This document shows, piece by piece, positions 24,913 to 34,041 of a DNA stretch of 64,000 nt; position 1 is the first letter of the stretch, and every line of letters begins with the position of its first letter. A model generated the notes under the pieces. That model ran no database searches. It was given only the letters and a program-made list of their open reading frames with translations, and was not told where the DNA came from. The stretch spans positions 1 through 64,000 of the forward strand of contig NZ_CP180355.1 in the NCBI RefSeq assembly GCF_048007035.1. The letters are read 5' to 3'. A program made the position numbers and the translations under genes. This DNA is from Imperialibacter sp963977595. GTDB lineage: Bacteria > Bacteroidota > Bacteroidia > Cytophagales > Cyclobacteriaceae.

Positions 24913-26436
24913 CACCATAGCCGTCAACCTAAGAAATAATTGGTGGATATGGCAAGGCCATTCCGCATGGCCGAGTTTTATTTTCCATGTTTTTTGAAAG
25001 CCATTTATCGGAATGGCCGACCGTTTTTGTTGATCTAATTTACTGGTTTAAGACTACATTTAAGTATGTTTTGGTAAGAATATCTGATACTTTTTTTTGC
25101 CCTTTTTTATACTCTTTTTCATGAAATGCGTTGCTGATTCGATACAAATCCGTCAGCCATTCGATGAGTCGGTGACTGTTTTGCAGCACAGGTAATGTTA
25201 ACACTTTAGATCGCCCTTGTAGCGTACTGACTAGCTTATGAAAGCTCAAATCCTTTTGGGTTAAATTCTTTAAGTGATTAAGAAAAGTCCAGTTTAACAT
25301 TACCCACAGCAGCTTGATGAGAATGATGCATTCTAAACGGGTCGCATTCACTGGGTGTATTTTATGTAATCTCATCACACTTTTCCAGGTTTTAAAGACA
25401 AGTTCTACCTGCCATCTCAATGTGTAGAGATCATAAATCTGAGAGGCGGTACATTTTTCCCTTTCCACGTTGGTTACAAATAGATTCAAGCCAATGGCCT
25501 CTAACACGTCAGTCCCTAATTTTCTATTCGCTGATTTCTTCCTTAAGCGTTTCTGCTTTTGTTCTTTTGTGAGCAAATTAGCCACAAGCCGTACCTTAGT
25601 ACGAGTTTTTTCGCCAACATATACATCCATGTCCAGATACCTTTCTTTCTTTTCCTTTAATAAGCTGATAATAGAGGCTGTTGGAAGTAATGAGTATTCT
25701 CCCTCCTTGAGGATATAGAAATTCCATTGTGACTTTGCCCTGCTGATAAAGTAGATGTCTTTGCTGCTTAGCTCTTTAAATGCCTTAGGAGAAAAATACC
25801 CTAAATCTCTTAGCAATAATGTTTTGGGAGGTACCTTCTCAATATTCTTCATCCCCTCAATGCTATCAGAATCTCGTGATGAGCCAATGGAAATCTCGGT
25901 TACCTTAGAGCCTAGCAACTGATACTCAAATTGGATTTGAACACTGGCTTCCCTTCCCTCTCCTCCATACCCAGGAAAAGTATCTGCTACCTTTTTGGAT
26001 ACTTTAAATTCTGAACTATCCATGATACGGATATCAGTAAACCAACTGGAGGGAATGCTTTCTTCTGAATTATGGGCCATTTGCTGTGTCAATACCTCTT
26101 GGAGAAGTCCTGCAAGCATCTGTTTTGTGTTTTTATTGAAACGCTTATCAAGAGCTTGTTTAGAAACACTCACGCCATGATGATGTGCAAGATCTATACT
26201 GTATTCAGATAGAGAAGGGCATTTGCCATTATTGCTAAAAAAAACCACGTCCAGAAATGCCTTTGGCGAAATGACCGACTTACGCTTTTTGAATGACGAT
26301 GCTTTTGCAATGGCCTCAATACGCTCATCAGAAACAAATTTTGAGAGGTATTTTGAGAAATTCCTGATTTTTCGGCACAAAATCGAGTTCAGTTTCTTTT
26401 CCTAGCCCTTTTTCGCTTAGGTTGACGGCTATGGTG
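24913..26436 (-). mobile_element. IS4-family insertion sequence (1524 bp)
   Basis: Bounded by perfect 21-bp terminal inverted repeats: CACCATAGCCGTCAACCTAAG at 24913-24933 and its complement at 26416-26436. It encloses one transposase gene on the minus strand. Flanks share only TAT, so no clear target duplication is visible. It may have lost one flank by rearrangement or use a short duplication. It separates the ion-channel gene from the OmpA-family gene. Confidence 0.9.
25040..26380 (-). CDS. IS4-family transposase (DDE)
   Basis: A 446-residue, full-length transposase. Catalytic residues are recognisable: Asp in IRIMDSSEFKV, Asp in LLLRDLGYFS, and Glu in the YREK-type block YTLRWQVELVFKTWKS (Tyr, Arg, Glu, Lys spaced as in IS4). 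N-terminal helical region (SDERIEAIAKASSFKKRKSV) fits DNA binding. The frame is intact, so the element may still be active. Codon usage is more A/T-rich than neighbouring genes, in line with recent arrival. Confidence 0.95.
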   Translation of the reverse strand: MCRKIRNFSKYLSKFVSDERIEAIAKASSFKKRKSVISPKAFLDVVFFSNNGKCPSLSEYSIDLAHHHGVSVSKQALDKRFNKNTKQMLAGLLQEVLTQQMAHNSEESIPSSWFTDIRIMDSSEFKVSKKVADTFPGYGGEGREASVQIQFEYQLLGSKVTEISIGSSRDSDSIEGMKNIEKVPPKTLLLRDLGYFSPKAFKELSSKDIYFISRAKSQWNFYILKEGEYSLLPTASIISLLKEKKERYLDMDVYVGEKTRTKVRLVANLLTKEQKQKRLRKKSANRKLGTDVLEAIGLNLFVTNVEREKCTASQIYDLYTLRWQVELVFKTWKSVMRLHKIHPVNATRLECIILIKLLWVMLNWTFLNHLKNLTQKDLSFHKLVSTLQGRSKVLTLPVLQNSHRLIEWLTDLYRISNAFHEKEYKKGQKKVSDILTKTYLNVVLNQ

Positions 26437-26518
26437 TATCACATACTGAGTGACAGCCTGTCCGCCCTTTGGCGGAAAGCAATCTTGTCTATTTCGGAGC
26501 GTGGTTGTAATGAAGAAG

Positions 26519-26710
26519 ATTGCCACAGTCGCTCAAAAGATGGTCACATAGAGAACCGACCGTTGGCTCCATCGCAATGACGGTCAAATTTGTGTTGGCA
26601 TGTGTTAAGTCAGCGAATAAATCGGCTCGCTCCGAAATGAACAGACTGCCGCAGTCGCTCAAAGAATGGTTACATAGAGAACTGACAGTTGGCTCTATCG
26701 CAACGACGGT
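26519..26710. repeat. Two direct copies of a CAGTCGCTCAAA-type repeat
   Basis: Copies at about 26526-26586 and 26648-26707 share CAGTCGCTCAAA, ATGGT.ACATAGAGAAC, GTTGGCTC.ATCGCAA and GACGGTC; spacing about 122 bp. Non-coding. Minus-strand ORFs here are by-products. Confidence 0.7.
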
Positions 26711-26802
26711 CGCCTTGATGTTTCTCATATTCCCACATCAGGTTCAGGTTACCTTCCAGCCTACCGGGTAAGCTTGCTAGCTCAGAGATCCACTGGTCAT
26801 TA

Positions 26803-26848
26803 AAAAAACCTGAGCACGACGTAGGAAACGGCGTACTCAGGCTTTTTC
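26803..26848. terminator. Terminator of the OmpA-family gene (minus strand)
   Basis: Imperfect stem CCTGAGCACG.. / ..CGTACTCAGG flanked by A-run and T-run, able to work in both directions. It lies 14 bp beyond the stop of the minus-strand gene. Confidence 0.7.
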
Positions 26849-26861
26849 AATCAATGGCTAA

Positions 26862-28382
26862 TCAATTACTGGATGTATTCAATCCAACAAGGGTATCCAT
26901 CATTGTGGGCTTGATCACAACGTCAATCCTTCGGTTGATCGTTCTGCCTGCAGCCGATTCGTTGTTGGCTACTGGCTTGCTTTCGCCAAAACCCTTGGTG
27001 CTGAACCTTGACTTGTCAATAGTAGTGTTGGCGTTCAAATAGCTAAGCACAGCATCGGCCCTGGCCTGCGACAGCTCAAGGTTCAAATCGTCACCTCCCT
27101 GTGAGTCGGTATGGCCTTCTATTACAATAGTGGCATTGGCAAAGGTGCTTATTGCCTGCTGCAATTTTGTAAGCAGTGCATAATCTTCTTGCTTTATCTC
27201 TGCTTTGCTGATGTCAAAATTCACACCAATCATCCGGATAATCACGTCGTCTTGCTGACGAAAAACCTGTGCTTCGTCCGAAGCAAATATGCGTTGAATT
27301 TTATCAAATTTAGCGTCAATTTCAGCAGCTCTGTCAATTCTTGCCTGCAAGTTTTGCTGCCTTTTCTGGGCTACCAAAGCCTCTTCTGAAAGCTGGCCTT
27401 TCATGATCTCCTGGATCTTGCGTTGCTCATACAGCAAGGCAGTGAGGTTTTCATTGTGCAACTGGTAATTATACAACTTGGCTTCAAGCGTTGCGATGAG
27501 ATTTTCGTCGCCTTTGATTGACGATATGATCTCAGCCACCGGGCCATCTATGCCATTATCGAATCTCACGTTAAGGTCAAGTGCTTCGCCTATTTTAGTG
27601 ATGGGTTCATACATCATCAGCAGGTAGTCTTCCGCTTCAAAGTCTTTATCATCCAAAATCTCCTCCTGCTTGGCAATGTGCATAGCCAAAAGCGCCTTGT
27701 ACTCAGCTTCTTTTGCCAAATACCTGGCACCGTCTGTATCATACCTGTTGTCGGCGAGTTCCTTTTCTGCTTTGGCTATCAGCGCCCTGGCTTCTTTAAA
27801 AGTCTTAGGAGCTACCTTGTATACTTTGTTTTTGTCAGCTTGCTCAACGAGTTTTTTGGCATTGCTTAAGTAATTGGCTTTAATCGACTCCAGCTCGGCC
27901 TTTCTGTATAGCGCTGTGGCAGTCTTTGCTTGCTCCTTGGCGTCGTTCGAGTCACCTTTTTCTAACTCACCAGCGGCCTCTTTCATGGCTTCTTCAGCTT
28001 CATTCCAGTTTTTCTGGCTAAACTGTCCAGCTTCAGCATTCATAGCGTCATTTCTGGCAGACAGTGCCTGCGAAAACATCACCGAACCCACTTTTGCATT
28101 CTCAATGGCCTCTGAAAATTTGCCATCCGCCTTCTTTTTGTTCTCCTTTATTTTAGCAATTTCACCTTCATTCTTATAGCTCTTTTGTGCTTCGCTATAA
28201 GCCTCCATGGCTGCTTCAAATGTTTTAGGTGAAAGCACATCGGCCTGCGCATATCTTGCGGCCAGCATGTTTCTGTTCACACCGTCAAAAAGCGATGTTT
28301 TCAATTCCTGTCCGTAAGTGGTGCCGTGAATTGTAAGCATGGCTGCCACAACTCCGACTGCTATTGCTATTCTCTGTTTCAT
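26862..28382 (-). CDS. OmpA-family protein with helical repeat domain
   Basis: A 506-residue protein starting at the ATG that gives MKQRIAIAVGVVAAML, a signal peptide ending TTYGQ. An in-frame ATG at 28595 lies upstream of the predicted transcript start and is rejected. Residues about 30-260 are helical repeats (PKTFEAAMEAYSEAQKSYKN, NWNEAEEAMKEAAGELEKGD, PKTFKEARALIAKAEKELAD) resembling the DUF4398-type lipoprotein region. The C-terminal ~120 residues are an OmpA peptidoglycan-binding domain: IGVNFDISKAEI, IVIEGHTDSQGG, LSQARADAVLSYL, GFGESKPVANN, NRRIDVVI. It probably ties the outer membrane to the cell wall. It is a single gene behind operator site 10. Confidence 0.93.
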   Translation of the reverse strand: MKQRIAIAVGVVAAMLTIHGTTYGQELKTSLFDGVNRNMLAARYAQADVLSPKTFEAAMEAYSEAQKSYKNEGEIAKIKENKKKADGKFSEAIENAKVGSVMFSQALSARNDAMNAEAGQFSQKNWNEAEEAMKEAAGELEKGDSNDAKEQAKTATALYRKAELESIKANYLSNAKKLVEQADKNKVYKVAPKTFKEARALIAKAEKELADNRYDTDGARYLAKEAEYKALLAMHIAKQEEILDDKDFEAEDYLLMMYEPITKIGEALDLNVRFDNGIDGPVAEIISSIKGDENLIATLEAKLYNYQLHNENLTALLYEQRKIQEIMKGQLSEEALVAQKRQQNLQARIDRAAEIDAKFDKIQRIFASDEAQVFRQQDDVIIRMIGVNFDISKAEIKQEDYALLTKLQQAISTFANATIVIEGHTDSQGGDDLNLELSQARADAVLSYLNANTTIDKSRFSTKGFGESKPVANNESAAGRTINRRIDVVIKPTMMDTLVGLNTSSN

Positions 28383-28531
28383 AATTTTGGCTTTGATATG
28401 TATATCTTGGTTTTTACATCTGGCAAGCTGACCTGACCAAGCGTAAATAGCACTGACCAGAGCAATAGAATGGCCAAAATGTCGATCAGGAAGAGATTTA
28501 CGCTGAGGATTAGAAAGCTGCTTGTGTGATG

Positions 28532-28596
28532 TAAAATTGGCTTTTATTGGTGTGGCCGATATTACACAATAGAACTTTAGAGTTGCATATTTCACA
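28532..28596 (-). promoter_or_regulatory. AraC-type direct-repeat operator plus promoter, site 10
   Basis: Minus strand: TGTGA at 28596, TGCAA at 28587, TGTAA at 28566, TTTA (not TTTG) at 28535: spacings 9, 21 and 31. Leader of about 145 nt to the ATG at 28382. The rest of 28383-28725 shows no gene. Confidence 0.75.
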
Positions 28597-28725
28597 TATT
28601 GCCGGATGGATTGTCTTTCCAGGCAGGCAAAAATCGTTGACGCACAGAATTGTTTGTTCCGAGGTAAGCCCGTCGAGCGCTTTACGAAAAAACTTCTAAG
28701 CCAGGCTGCACTGAGCTGCCGACAC

Positions 28726-29160
28726 CTACATCCTTTCCATGTACCAGCTCAATTGTCTTTCTACCTTTTTGAGTTGCATGATACCGGTGATGATCTTCTG
28801 CATGCGTATAAAGGCCGTTTCGCTTTTTACTACATAGTCAAATGCCTTGTGGTGCATACAGTTTATCGCCACTTCAATTTTATCCTGCGACGACAGCATA
28901 AGCACAGGGATATCGGGATTTGATGCCTTAATTTTGTCCAGGGTCTTCACTCCGTTCATGGCATTTTTATCAATTCCATCCAGGTGATAATCTAAAACAA
29001 TTACATCAGGGGCATTTGCCAGGTTTTCAAGGCAGCGTTCGCCGGTCGCATAGGTTTCCACTATGAAACTGCCCGTGTTCATGAACTCTATTTCCAGTGA
29101 CTTCAGGAACACAGCGTCGTCGTCCACGAGAAAAACCTTTATTCTCTTTTCAGTTTTCAT
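28726..29160 (-). CDS. Stand-alone response regulator (CheY-like receiver)
   Basis: A 144-residue single receiver domain with all expected residues: acidic pocket Asp13-15 (FLVDDDAVF), phosphoacceptor Asp57 (PDVIVLDYHLDG), Ser/Thr switch in VLMLSSQD and Lys112 (YVVKSE). There is no output domain. The start overlaps the kinase gene end by 11 bp, so it is cotranscribed and probably receives phosphate from the kinase's HPt domain. It may act by protein contact, for instance with the AraC partner, which is inference. Confidence 0.94.
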   Translation of the reverse strand: MKTEKRIKVFLVDDDAVFLKSLEIEFMNTGSFIVETYATGERCLENLANAPDVIVLDYHLDGIDKNAMNGVKTLDKIKASNPDIPVLMLSSQDKIEVAINCMHHKAFDYVVKSETAFIRMQKIITGIMQLKKVERQLSWYMERM

Positions 29161-32100
29161 GCATTGATGTCTTCATCTTATTATACTCCTGCTTTAATTC
29201 TGTGCACGCCTGTGTGCAAACGTTCCCCAGCTGTAAAACAAGGGCTGAGATTTCCTCTGACTGCTGCTGGGTACTGGCAAAGTCTTGCAACACCCTTGCC
29301 TTCTTTTCGAAATCCATGTGTATGCCCATGATTGAAAAAGAGGGGATCATTTTATGCACAGCTGAATACAATGTAGTCCAGTCTTTCTCGGCAAAGCTCT
29401 TCTTCATCGCACTGATCAGCGGTGGGGTTTGTTCCAGGTAAAGTGATATCATTTCCATCATCAATTTTGGGTCAGACTTCGTTCGTTGATTCAAAAACGT
29501 AAGGTCGATACAGCTAACAATTTTACCAGGCGAAATTTGCACCACCACGTCTTCATCCGGCGTCAAAAGTGGCGGCCTCTTTACCAACGAGACTATTTTA
29601 CTATACAGCAACCTTTCATCGACTGGCTTTGAAATGTAGTCGTCCATTCCGACTACAGTGCATTTTTCCAGGTCCACGGTGGTCACATCGGCGGTCAGGG
29701 CTATAATGGGAGTTTTCAGATTCATTGTATTGCGAATGTATTCTGTGGCTTCAAAGCCATTCATTTCAGGCATTTGCAAGTCCATCAGGATAATATCATA
29801 CGATTTAGCTTCCAGCTTTTCAATCGCAATTAGCCCATTGTCAGCAATGTCCCTTTCGAAGCCAAAATCGTCCAGCAATGTCTTCATCAGCAACTGATTA
29901 AGTGCAATGTCTTCCACTACCAGCACTTTGATGCCCTTGATTTCTTTGTCCGGCTCTGCAAATATCACGTCGAGCACAGCTTCCTGGTTTGTTTTACCAA
30001 AACTCAGGGTAAAACTAAATGTAGTCCCCTCTCCCACTTTGCTTTTCACCTGGATACTGCCTCCCTGGGGCTCCACGAGTTGTTTGACAATGGCCAGTCC
30101 AAGCCCCGTGCCCCCATACAACCTGGAGGTGCCGCTGGAGGCCTGTTGAAAATTGTCAAATATCCGTTCCAGTTTGTCCTCGGTTATGCCAATCCCAGTA
30201 TCGGAAATGGCGAATTCGATATTGACCTTTTCTTCCTCTTCGCTGGCCAGCATTCGAACACTCACAGTAATTTTTCCTTTGGAAGTAAACTTGACCGCAT
30301 TGCTCACCAGGTTAAGAATAATCTGGTGCAGACGAACCGGATCGCCAATCAGCACTTCAGGAATGGTCTCGTCATATTCTTTGATGAGCAACAGGTTCTT
30401 TTCCTGAATTTTTGTTTCAAACAGGTGCAGCATCGCCGACAACGAAGAAGCCAATTTGAATGGGATTTCCTCAAAAATCATCTTTCCAGCATCTACTTTG
30501 GCTAAATCTAGAATGTCGTTGATGAGCACAATTAAGGAGTCGCCACTAATTTTAATAGCAGTTAAATATTCCCTTTGCTTCGCCGATAAGTCCGTTTTCA
30601 ATACCACTTTTGTAAACCCAATGATGGCGTTCATTGGTGTGCGGATTTCATGACTCATGTTGGACAGAAACTGCTGTTTTGCCTTTACCGCACTTTCGGC
30701 GATCTGGGCAGCACTTTCAGCTTTCTCTTTTGCCTCTTCGGCAATGGTGGTGGCCAGCTCGGCTGCTACCTTCGCCTCTATTAATTCCTTTTCAATCCTC
30801 TTTTGCTCAGTAATGTCCCGGGCTACTACCACGGCCCCTAGCACATCACCCTTTTCATTTTTATACACTGAACCATTGAACAACACAGCAGTTAGTCCAT
30901 GATCGATGATGGTCAGGGGATAGTCTGCCACAAACCCTTCGGTGAACACCTCTTCATAAATTTCACGGGCTTTGACCGGGTCAGTGAAATAGACGCCAAA
31001 GTCTGAGCCGACAAGCTTTTCTCGTGTTGATGCTGTAATGCTCGCAAACGCCTCATTCATGTCGGTGATTTTGCCTGCCGTGCTGATAGTCACCAATGGG
31101 TCACGGCTTGCTTCTATCAGGCTGCGGGCATAGTTGGCCAGTCTCAATTCTGCAGCCCGCTTTTCCTTCTCATCGTTCTGGAAGGCAAGCTCCTTGTTAG
31201 CAATGTCTAACTCAGCCGCCCGCTTTTGCCTCTCATCGTTTTGGTAAGCAAGTTCGTTGTTAGCAACAGTGAATTCTGCCGCCCTTTTCTCCTTCAGCTC
31301 ATTTTGAACGACAAGCTCTTCGTTGGCGATAAGAAGCTCCGACGCACGCTTTTCCTTCTCATTGTTTTGGAATGCCAGCTCCTTGTTGGCGATCCCTAGC
31401 TCAGCAGCACGCTTTTCTTTCTCCTCATTTTGAAAGGCCAGCTCTTCGTTGGCAATCCATAGCTCGGCCGCACGTTTTTCCTTCTCATCATTTTGAAAGG
31501 CCAATTCCTTATTGGCAATTCCTAACTCAGCAGCCCTTTTCTCCTTCTCATTGTTTAGGAAGACGAGCTCTTCGTTGGCAACAACAAGCTCGGACGCCCG
31601 CTTTTCCTTCTCATTATTTTGGAAGGCAAGCTCTTCATTGGCAATCCCCAACTCTGCTGCTCGTTTTTCCTTTTCATCGTTTTGAAAGACCAACTCTATA
31701 TTGGCAACGCTCAACTCAGCGGCTCTTTTTTCTTTTTCATTGTTCTGAAAAACAAGTTCCTCGTTGGCAATGACGAGCTCTGCAGCCCTCTTCTCCTTCT
31801 CTTCGTTTTGAAATGCCAGCTCCTTGTTGGCCTTTCTTAGTTCTATGGCCCATTTTTGTTCAGTCACATCACGGGCTGCAGCAAATACTCCCAGCACATT
31901 ACCCCTGCTGTCTTTGTACACGGAAGCATTGTAAAGCACGTCGGTTAACGTCCCATCTTTGTGCTTGATGGTCAGGGGGTAGCCAGAGACAAAGCCCCTC
32001 TCAAAAACCTGCAAATACCCCTCCTGCGCCTTTTGAGGTGAGGTAAAATAGGTGGAAAAATCGGTGCCAATAAGCTCTTCCCGGCGAAGCCCGGTTACTT

Positions 32101-32221
32101 TTATAAGAGCCTCATTCAGGTCGGTGATTTTGCCCTCGGCGCTAATGGTAACAAACGGATCCAGGCTGGCTTCCAGCAAACTCCTTGCATACTGCGATTT
32201 CTGAGATCTCGTCTTGGTCAT
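29150..32221 (-). CDS. Hybrid sensor histidine kinase: PAS - 21-aa coiled-coil repeats - PAS - HisKA - HATPase - receiver - HPt
   Basis: A 1023-residue protein without transmembrane segments, thus cytosolic. PAS 1 about 8-122; eleven 21-residue repeats at 128-358 (ELxIANEELxFQNxEKEKRA, three heptads each); PAS 2 about 366-475; helix 476-515. HisKA follows with His524 (SNMSHEIRTPMNAIIGF), then HATPase with Asn641 (NLVSNAVKFTSKG), DTGIGI and GGTGLGLAI. The receiver has Asp814 (IILMDLQMPEMNG). An HPt-like C-terminal domain carries His956 (SAVHKMIPSFSIMG). The chain allows a full internal phosphorelay ending at HPt. It overlaps the AraC gene by 4 bp upstream and the response regulator by 11 bp downstream, forming a three-gene signalling operon. 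The PAS ligand is unknown. Confidence 0.95.
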   Translation of the reverse strand: MTKTRSQKSQYARSLLEASLDPFVTISAEGKITDLNEALIKVTGLRREELIGTDFSTYFTSPQKAQEGYLQVFERGFVSGYPLTIKHKDGTLTDVLYNASVYKDSRGNVLGVFAAARDVTEQKWAIELRKANKELAFQNEEKEKRAAELVIANEELVFQNNEKEKRAAELSVANIELVFQNDEKEKRAAELGIANEELAFQNNEKEKRASELVVANEELVFLNNEKEKRAAELGIANKELAFQNDEKEKRAAELWIANEELAFQNEEKEKRAAELGIANKELAFQNNEKEKRASELLIANEELVVQNELKEKRAAEFTVANNELAYQNDERQKRAAELDIANKELAFQNDEKEKRAAELRLANYARSLIEASRDPLVTISTAGKITDMNEAFASITASTREKLVGSDFGVYFTDPVKAREIYEEVFTEGFVADYPLTIIDHGLTAVLFNGSVYKNEKGDVLGAVVVARDITEQKRIEKELIEAKVAAELATTIAEEAKEKAESAAQIAESAVKAKQQFLSNMSHEIRTPMNAIIGFTKVVLKTDLSAKQREYLTAIKISGDSLIVLINDILDLAKVDAGKMIFEEIPFKLASSLSAMLHLFETKIQEKNLLLIKEYDETIPEVLIGDPVRLHQIILNLVSNAVKFTSKGKITVSVRMLASEEEEKVNIEFAISDTGIGITEDKLERIFDNFQQASSGTSRLYGGTGLGLAIVKQLVEPQGGSIQVKSKVGEGTTFSFTLSFGKTNQEAVLDVIFAEPDKEIKGIKVLVVEDIALNQLLMKTLLDDFGFERDIADNGLIAIEKLEAKSYDIILMDLQMPEMNGFEATEYIRNTMNLKTPIIALTADVTTVDLEKCTVVGMDDYISKPVDERLLYSKIVSLVKRPPLLTPDEDVVVQISPGKIVSCIDLTFLNQRTKSDPKLMMEMISLYLEQTPPLISAMKKSFAEKDWTTLYSAVHKMIPSFSIMGIHMDFEKKARVLQDFASTQQQSEEISALVLQLGNVCTQACTELKQEYNKMKTSMHEN
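31148..31840 (-). repeat. 63-bp tandem repeats within the kinase gene (11 units)
   Basis: Eleven in-frame copies of 63 bp (21 residues) plus a partial twelfth. Unit variation is mostly at residues 2-3, 6 and 13 of the unit (for example LVIANEELVFQNNEKEK and LGIANKELAFQNDEKEK). Minus-strand coding; open frames on the plus strand are shadows. The copy number could vary by slippage. Confidence 0.92.
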
Positions 32222-32826
32222 CGCTGATTTATTTCTCCTTGTGTCAAAGTTCCCTTGTCTGAATTGCCAATTGTCTCAATGGGGCTCCGCCGTTTGCTTT
32301 TCAACTGCTTAAAGTGAGATGGCGAAAGGCCGGTGACTTTTTTGAACTGGTTCGACAAATGCGCCACGCTGCTGTAGCCCATTTTCCAGGCAATTTCTGT
32401 AATGTTCAGCTCGTCGTAAATGATGAGTTCCTTGATGCGCTCCACCTTGTGAATGATGATGAATTGCTGAATAGTGATGCCCTTCACCTCCGAAAATATG
32501 TTGGACAAGTAAGTGTAGTCGTAGTCAAGTTTCTCGCTGATGTAGTCGGAGTAGTTCATTTTCGGCAGCTCACCAGAAGCATGGATCATTTCGGTGATGA
32601 TGTTTTTGATCTTTTCAATCAGAATGGCCCTTTTGTCTTCCATCAGCTCCAATCCAATGCTCAGCAACCCCGCTTTTAGTTCGTCCTGCTGGTCGCCCGT
32701 CAGCTCCTCCATCACGTCTACCTCCCCCAAATCAACCACAATAAAATGCAAGCCCATCTCTCTCAAAACTTCTTTCACTGCCATTTTGCAGCGTATACTC
32801 ACCATGTACTTGATATAGAGTTTCAA
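32218..32826 (-). CDS. AraC-family transcriptional regulator (paralogue 2), cotranscribed with hybrid kinase
   Basis: A 202-residue protein. The N-terminal part (1-88) starts MKLYIKYMVSIRCK and contains FIVVDLGEVDVMEEL. The C-terminal AraC double helix-turn-helix spans about 90-175 (YISEKLDYDYTYLSNIFSEV, then ITEIAWKMGYSSVAHLSNQF and KKVTGLSPSHF). It is highly similar to the regulator at 3982 but has a longer, polar tail. Its stop overlaps the kinase start by 4 bp, a strong sign of shared function. A direct-repeat operator precedes it, so it is probably autoregulated. I infer that it is the activator of the 21-bp-phased operators in this window; the paralogue at 3982 is an alternative. Confidence 0.93.
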   Translation of the reverse strand: MKLYIKYMVSIRCKMAVKEVLREMGLHFIVVDLGEVDVMEELTGDQQDELKAGLLSIGLELMEDKRAILIEKIKNIITEMIHASGELPKMNYSDYISEKLDYDYTYLSNIFSEVKGITIQQFIIIHKVERIKELIIYDELNITEIAWKMGYSSVAHLSNQFKKVTGLSPSHFKQLKSKRRSPIETIGNSDKGTLTQGEINQR

Positions 32827-32856
32827 ATTCTCCCTCGATTTTATAGCTGGTACTCG

Positions 32857-32921
32857 GCAAGGTGAGAACTTTTCACTCTATAAAACTTACACACCAAAGA
32901 GGGAATGTTACATAAATCACT
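32857..32921 (-). promoter_or_regulatory. AraC-type direct-repeat operator plus promoter, site 11 (araC-kinase operon)
   Basis: Minus strand: AGTGA at 32921, TGTAA at 32912, TGTAA at 32891. At the -7 position lies CTTG (32861-32858), a weaker match than TTTG. Spacings 9, 21 and about 30. Suggests autoregulation. Confidence 0.7.
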
Positions 32922-33006
32922 GATTGGCTAATGGCAACGCCCTGCAGGAGTATCCTGTGCGGTATAAGCCATTAAAGAATGGCTTAAATCCCGCTTCTTT
33001 GAGAAG

Positions 33007-33071
33007 TGTGAAATATGTAAAAGGGCGCCAAATTTATATAACACCTGGCTGGTTTTAGCGTCGCATCTTTG
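33007..33071 (+). promoter_or_regulatory. AraC-type direct-repeat operator plus promoter, site 12
   Basis: TGTGA at 33007, TGTAA at 33016, TATAA at 33037, TTTG at 33068: spacings 9, 21 and 31. Divergent from site 11, 85 bp apart. It drives the small membrane protein at 33170. Confidence 0.8.
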
Positions 33072-33169
33072 TGACCGATTGCTATTGAACCATTGCCTGT
33101 GCTGGCCATTCGTCTCCTGAAGCAAATCCTTGTTTTCCAATATGCCTCACCCATCTAAAACCATAAAAC

Positions 33170-33364
33170 ATGAACCTTAAAAGGATATTTGGCGCATTAC
33201 TGACTGTATTAGGAATAGGCAGTCTTATTTATGCCGCAATGTTGTTCGTCAACAACATGGGCGGCCCCAACAGTGTAAAAATACTTCTCGTCTGGGGAGG
33301 GCTTGGCCTGCTGTTTTTTGTGTCTGGTATTAGCCTCGTACGTACCACAAAGGACGAATCGTAA
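33170..33364 (+). CDS. Small two-helix membrane protein
   Basis: A 64-residue protein with two transmembrane helices (FGALLTVLGIGSLIYAAMLF and ILLVWGGLGLLFFVSGISLV) joined by a short polar loop (VNNMGGPNSVK) and a charged end. No named family is recognised, but the layout matches the 70-residue protein at 13909 in the same regulon. It is a single gene behind operator site 12, divergent from the AraC/kinase operon. Confidence 0.8.
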   Translation: MNLKRIFGALLTVLGIGSLIYAAMLFVNNMGGPNSVKILLVWGGLGLLFFVSGISLVRTTKDES

Positions 33365-33772
33365 ATTGGGCAGCAAAATAGCCATTCGTTGAGGTCACCA
33401 GAGCCTTTTTGATTGGTGGTGCCGTGTGCCGTTTGGATGGGCGTCTGGCTGAAAAACTTTGAGTAAATTCTTGGCTTGTCCGCTCCCCCTGCCAATAAAC
33501 GAGACTTCCCCAGAATTTTTTCAACGAAGAAGATTCTATGTAATTACCCTTCGTTACTGGCAGATTATGTAGCCTCTCCAGACATCATTTACCAGGGCGA
33601 AAGTGTCAGAACAAGCGGACCCCGCAACTAGGATTACTCCCGTTTATATCGCCGCACTGTAAAGCTAGTCATTCTTTGAATAATCATACCCACTATCAGA
33701 TATTTCACTTAATTAGTTTTACAAAATCCTTTTCAAAAGATGCCATTAAGCAGTGTTTACGGGCAAAATATC

Positions 33773-33836
33773 AGTGAAATATGTAACTCAAAAATACTGA
33801 AGTGTAATTTTCTTGGTTCAAAAAATTGGAATTTTG
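33773..33836 (+). promoter_or_regulatory. AraC-type direct-repeat operator plus promoter, site 13
   Basis: AGTGA at 33773, TGTAA at 33782, TGTAA at 33803, TTTG at 33833: spacings 9, 21 and 30. It heads the six-Ig DUF3494 gene with a leader of about 200 nt. The remaining intergenic part 33365-33772 shows no gene. Confidence 0.78.
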
Positions 33837-34041
33837 CATAAACCTAATGGCAAACCGGCCTACCCAACACAGGGAGGACGTCGCTTAAAACGAGCTCAAT
33901 TTTGATCTCATTACGGCTTTACAACAAGCCATCATTTTCAATTCAATTTACTGATCGTCATCATAAAACACGCCTTATCCTGGTGGGTGACAAAAGAGTA
34001 ATAATCGCTCAAAATTCAATTACCAGCTAAACATTAATACA

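Noticed and set aside
28383..28595. Upstream extension of the OmpA-family gene to 28595
   Set aside because: The extension lies across and upstream of operator site 10, has no motif, and hides the clear signal peptide that starts at 28382.
31148..31840. Regular 63-bp repeats as a CRISPR array
   Set aside because: No unique spacers; the repeats are contiguous and encode a continuous coiled coil.
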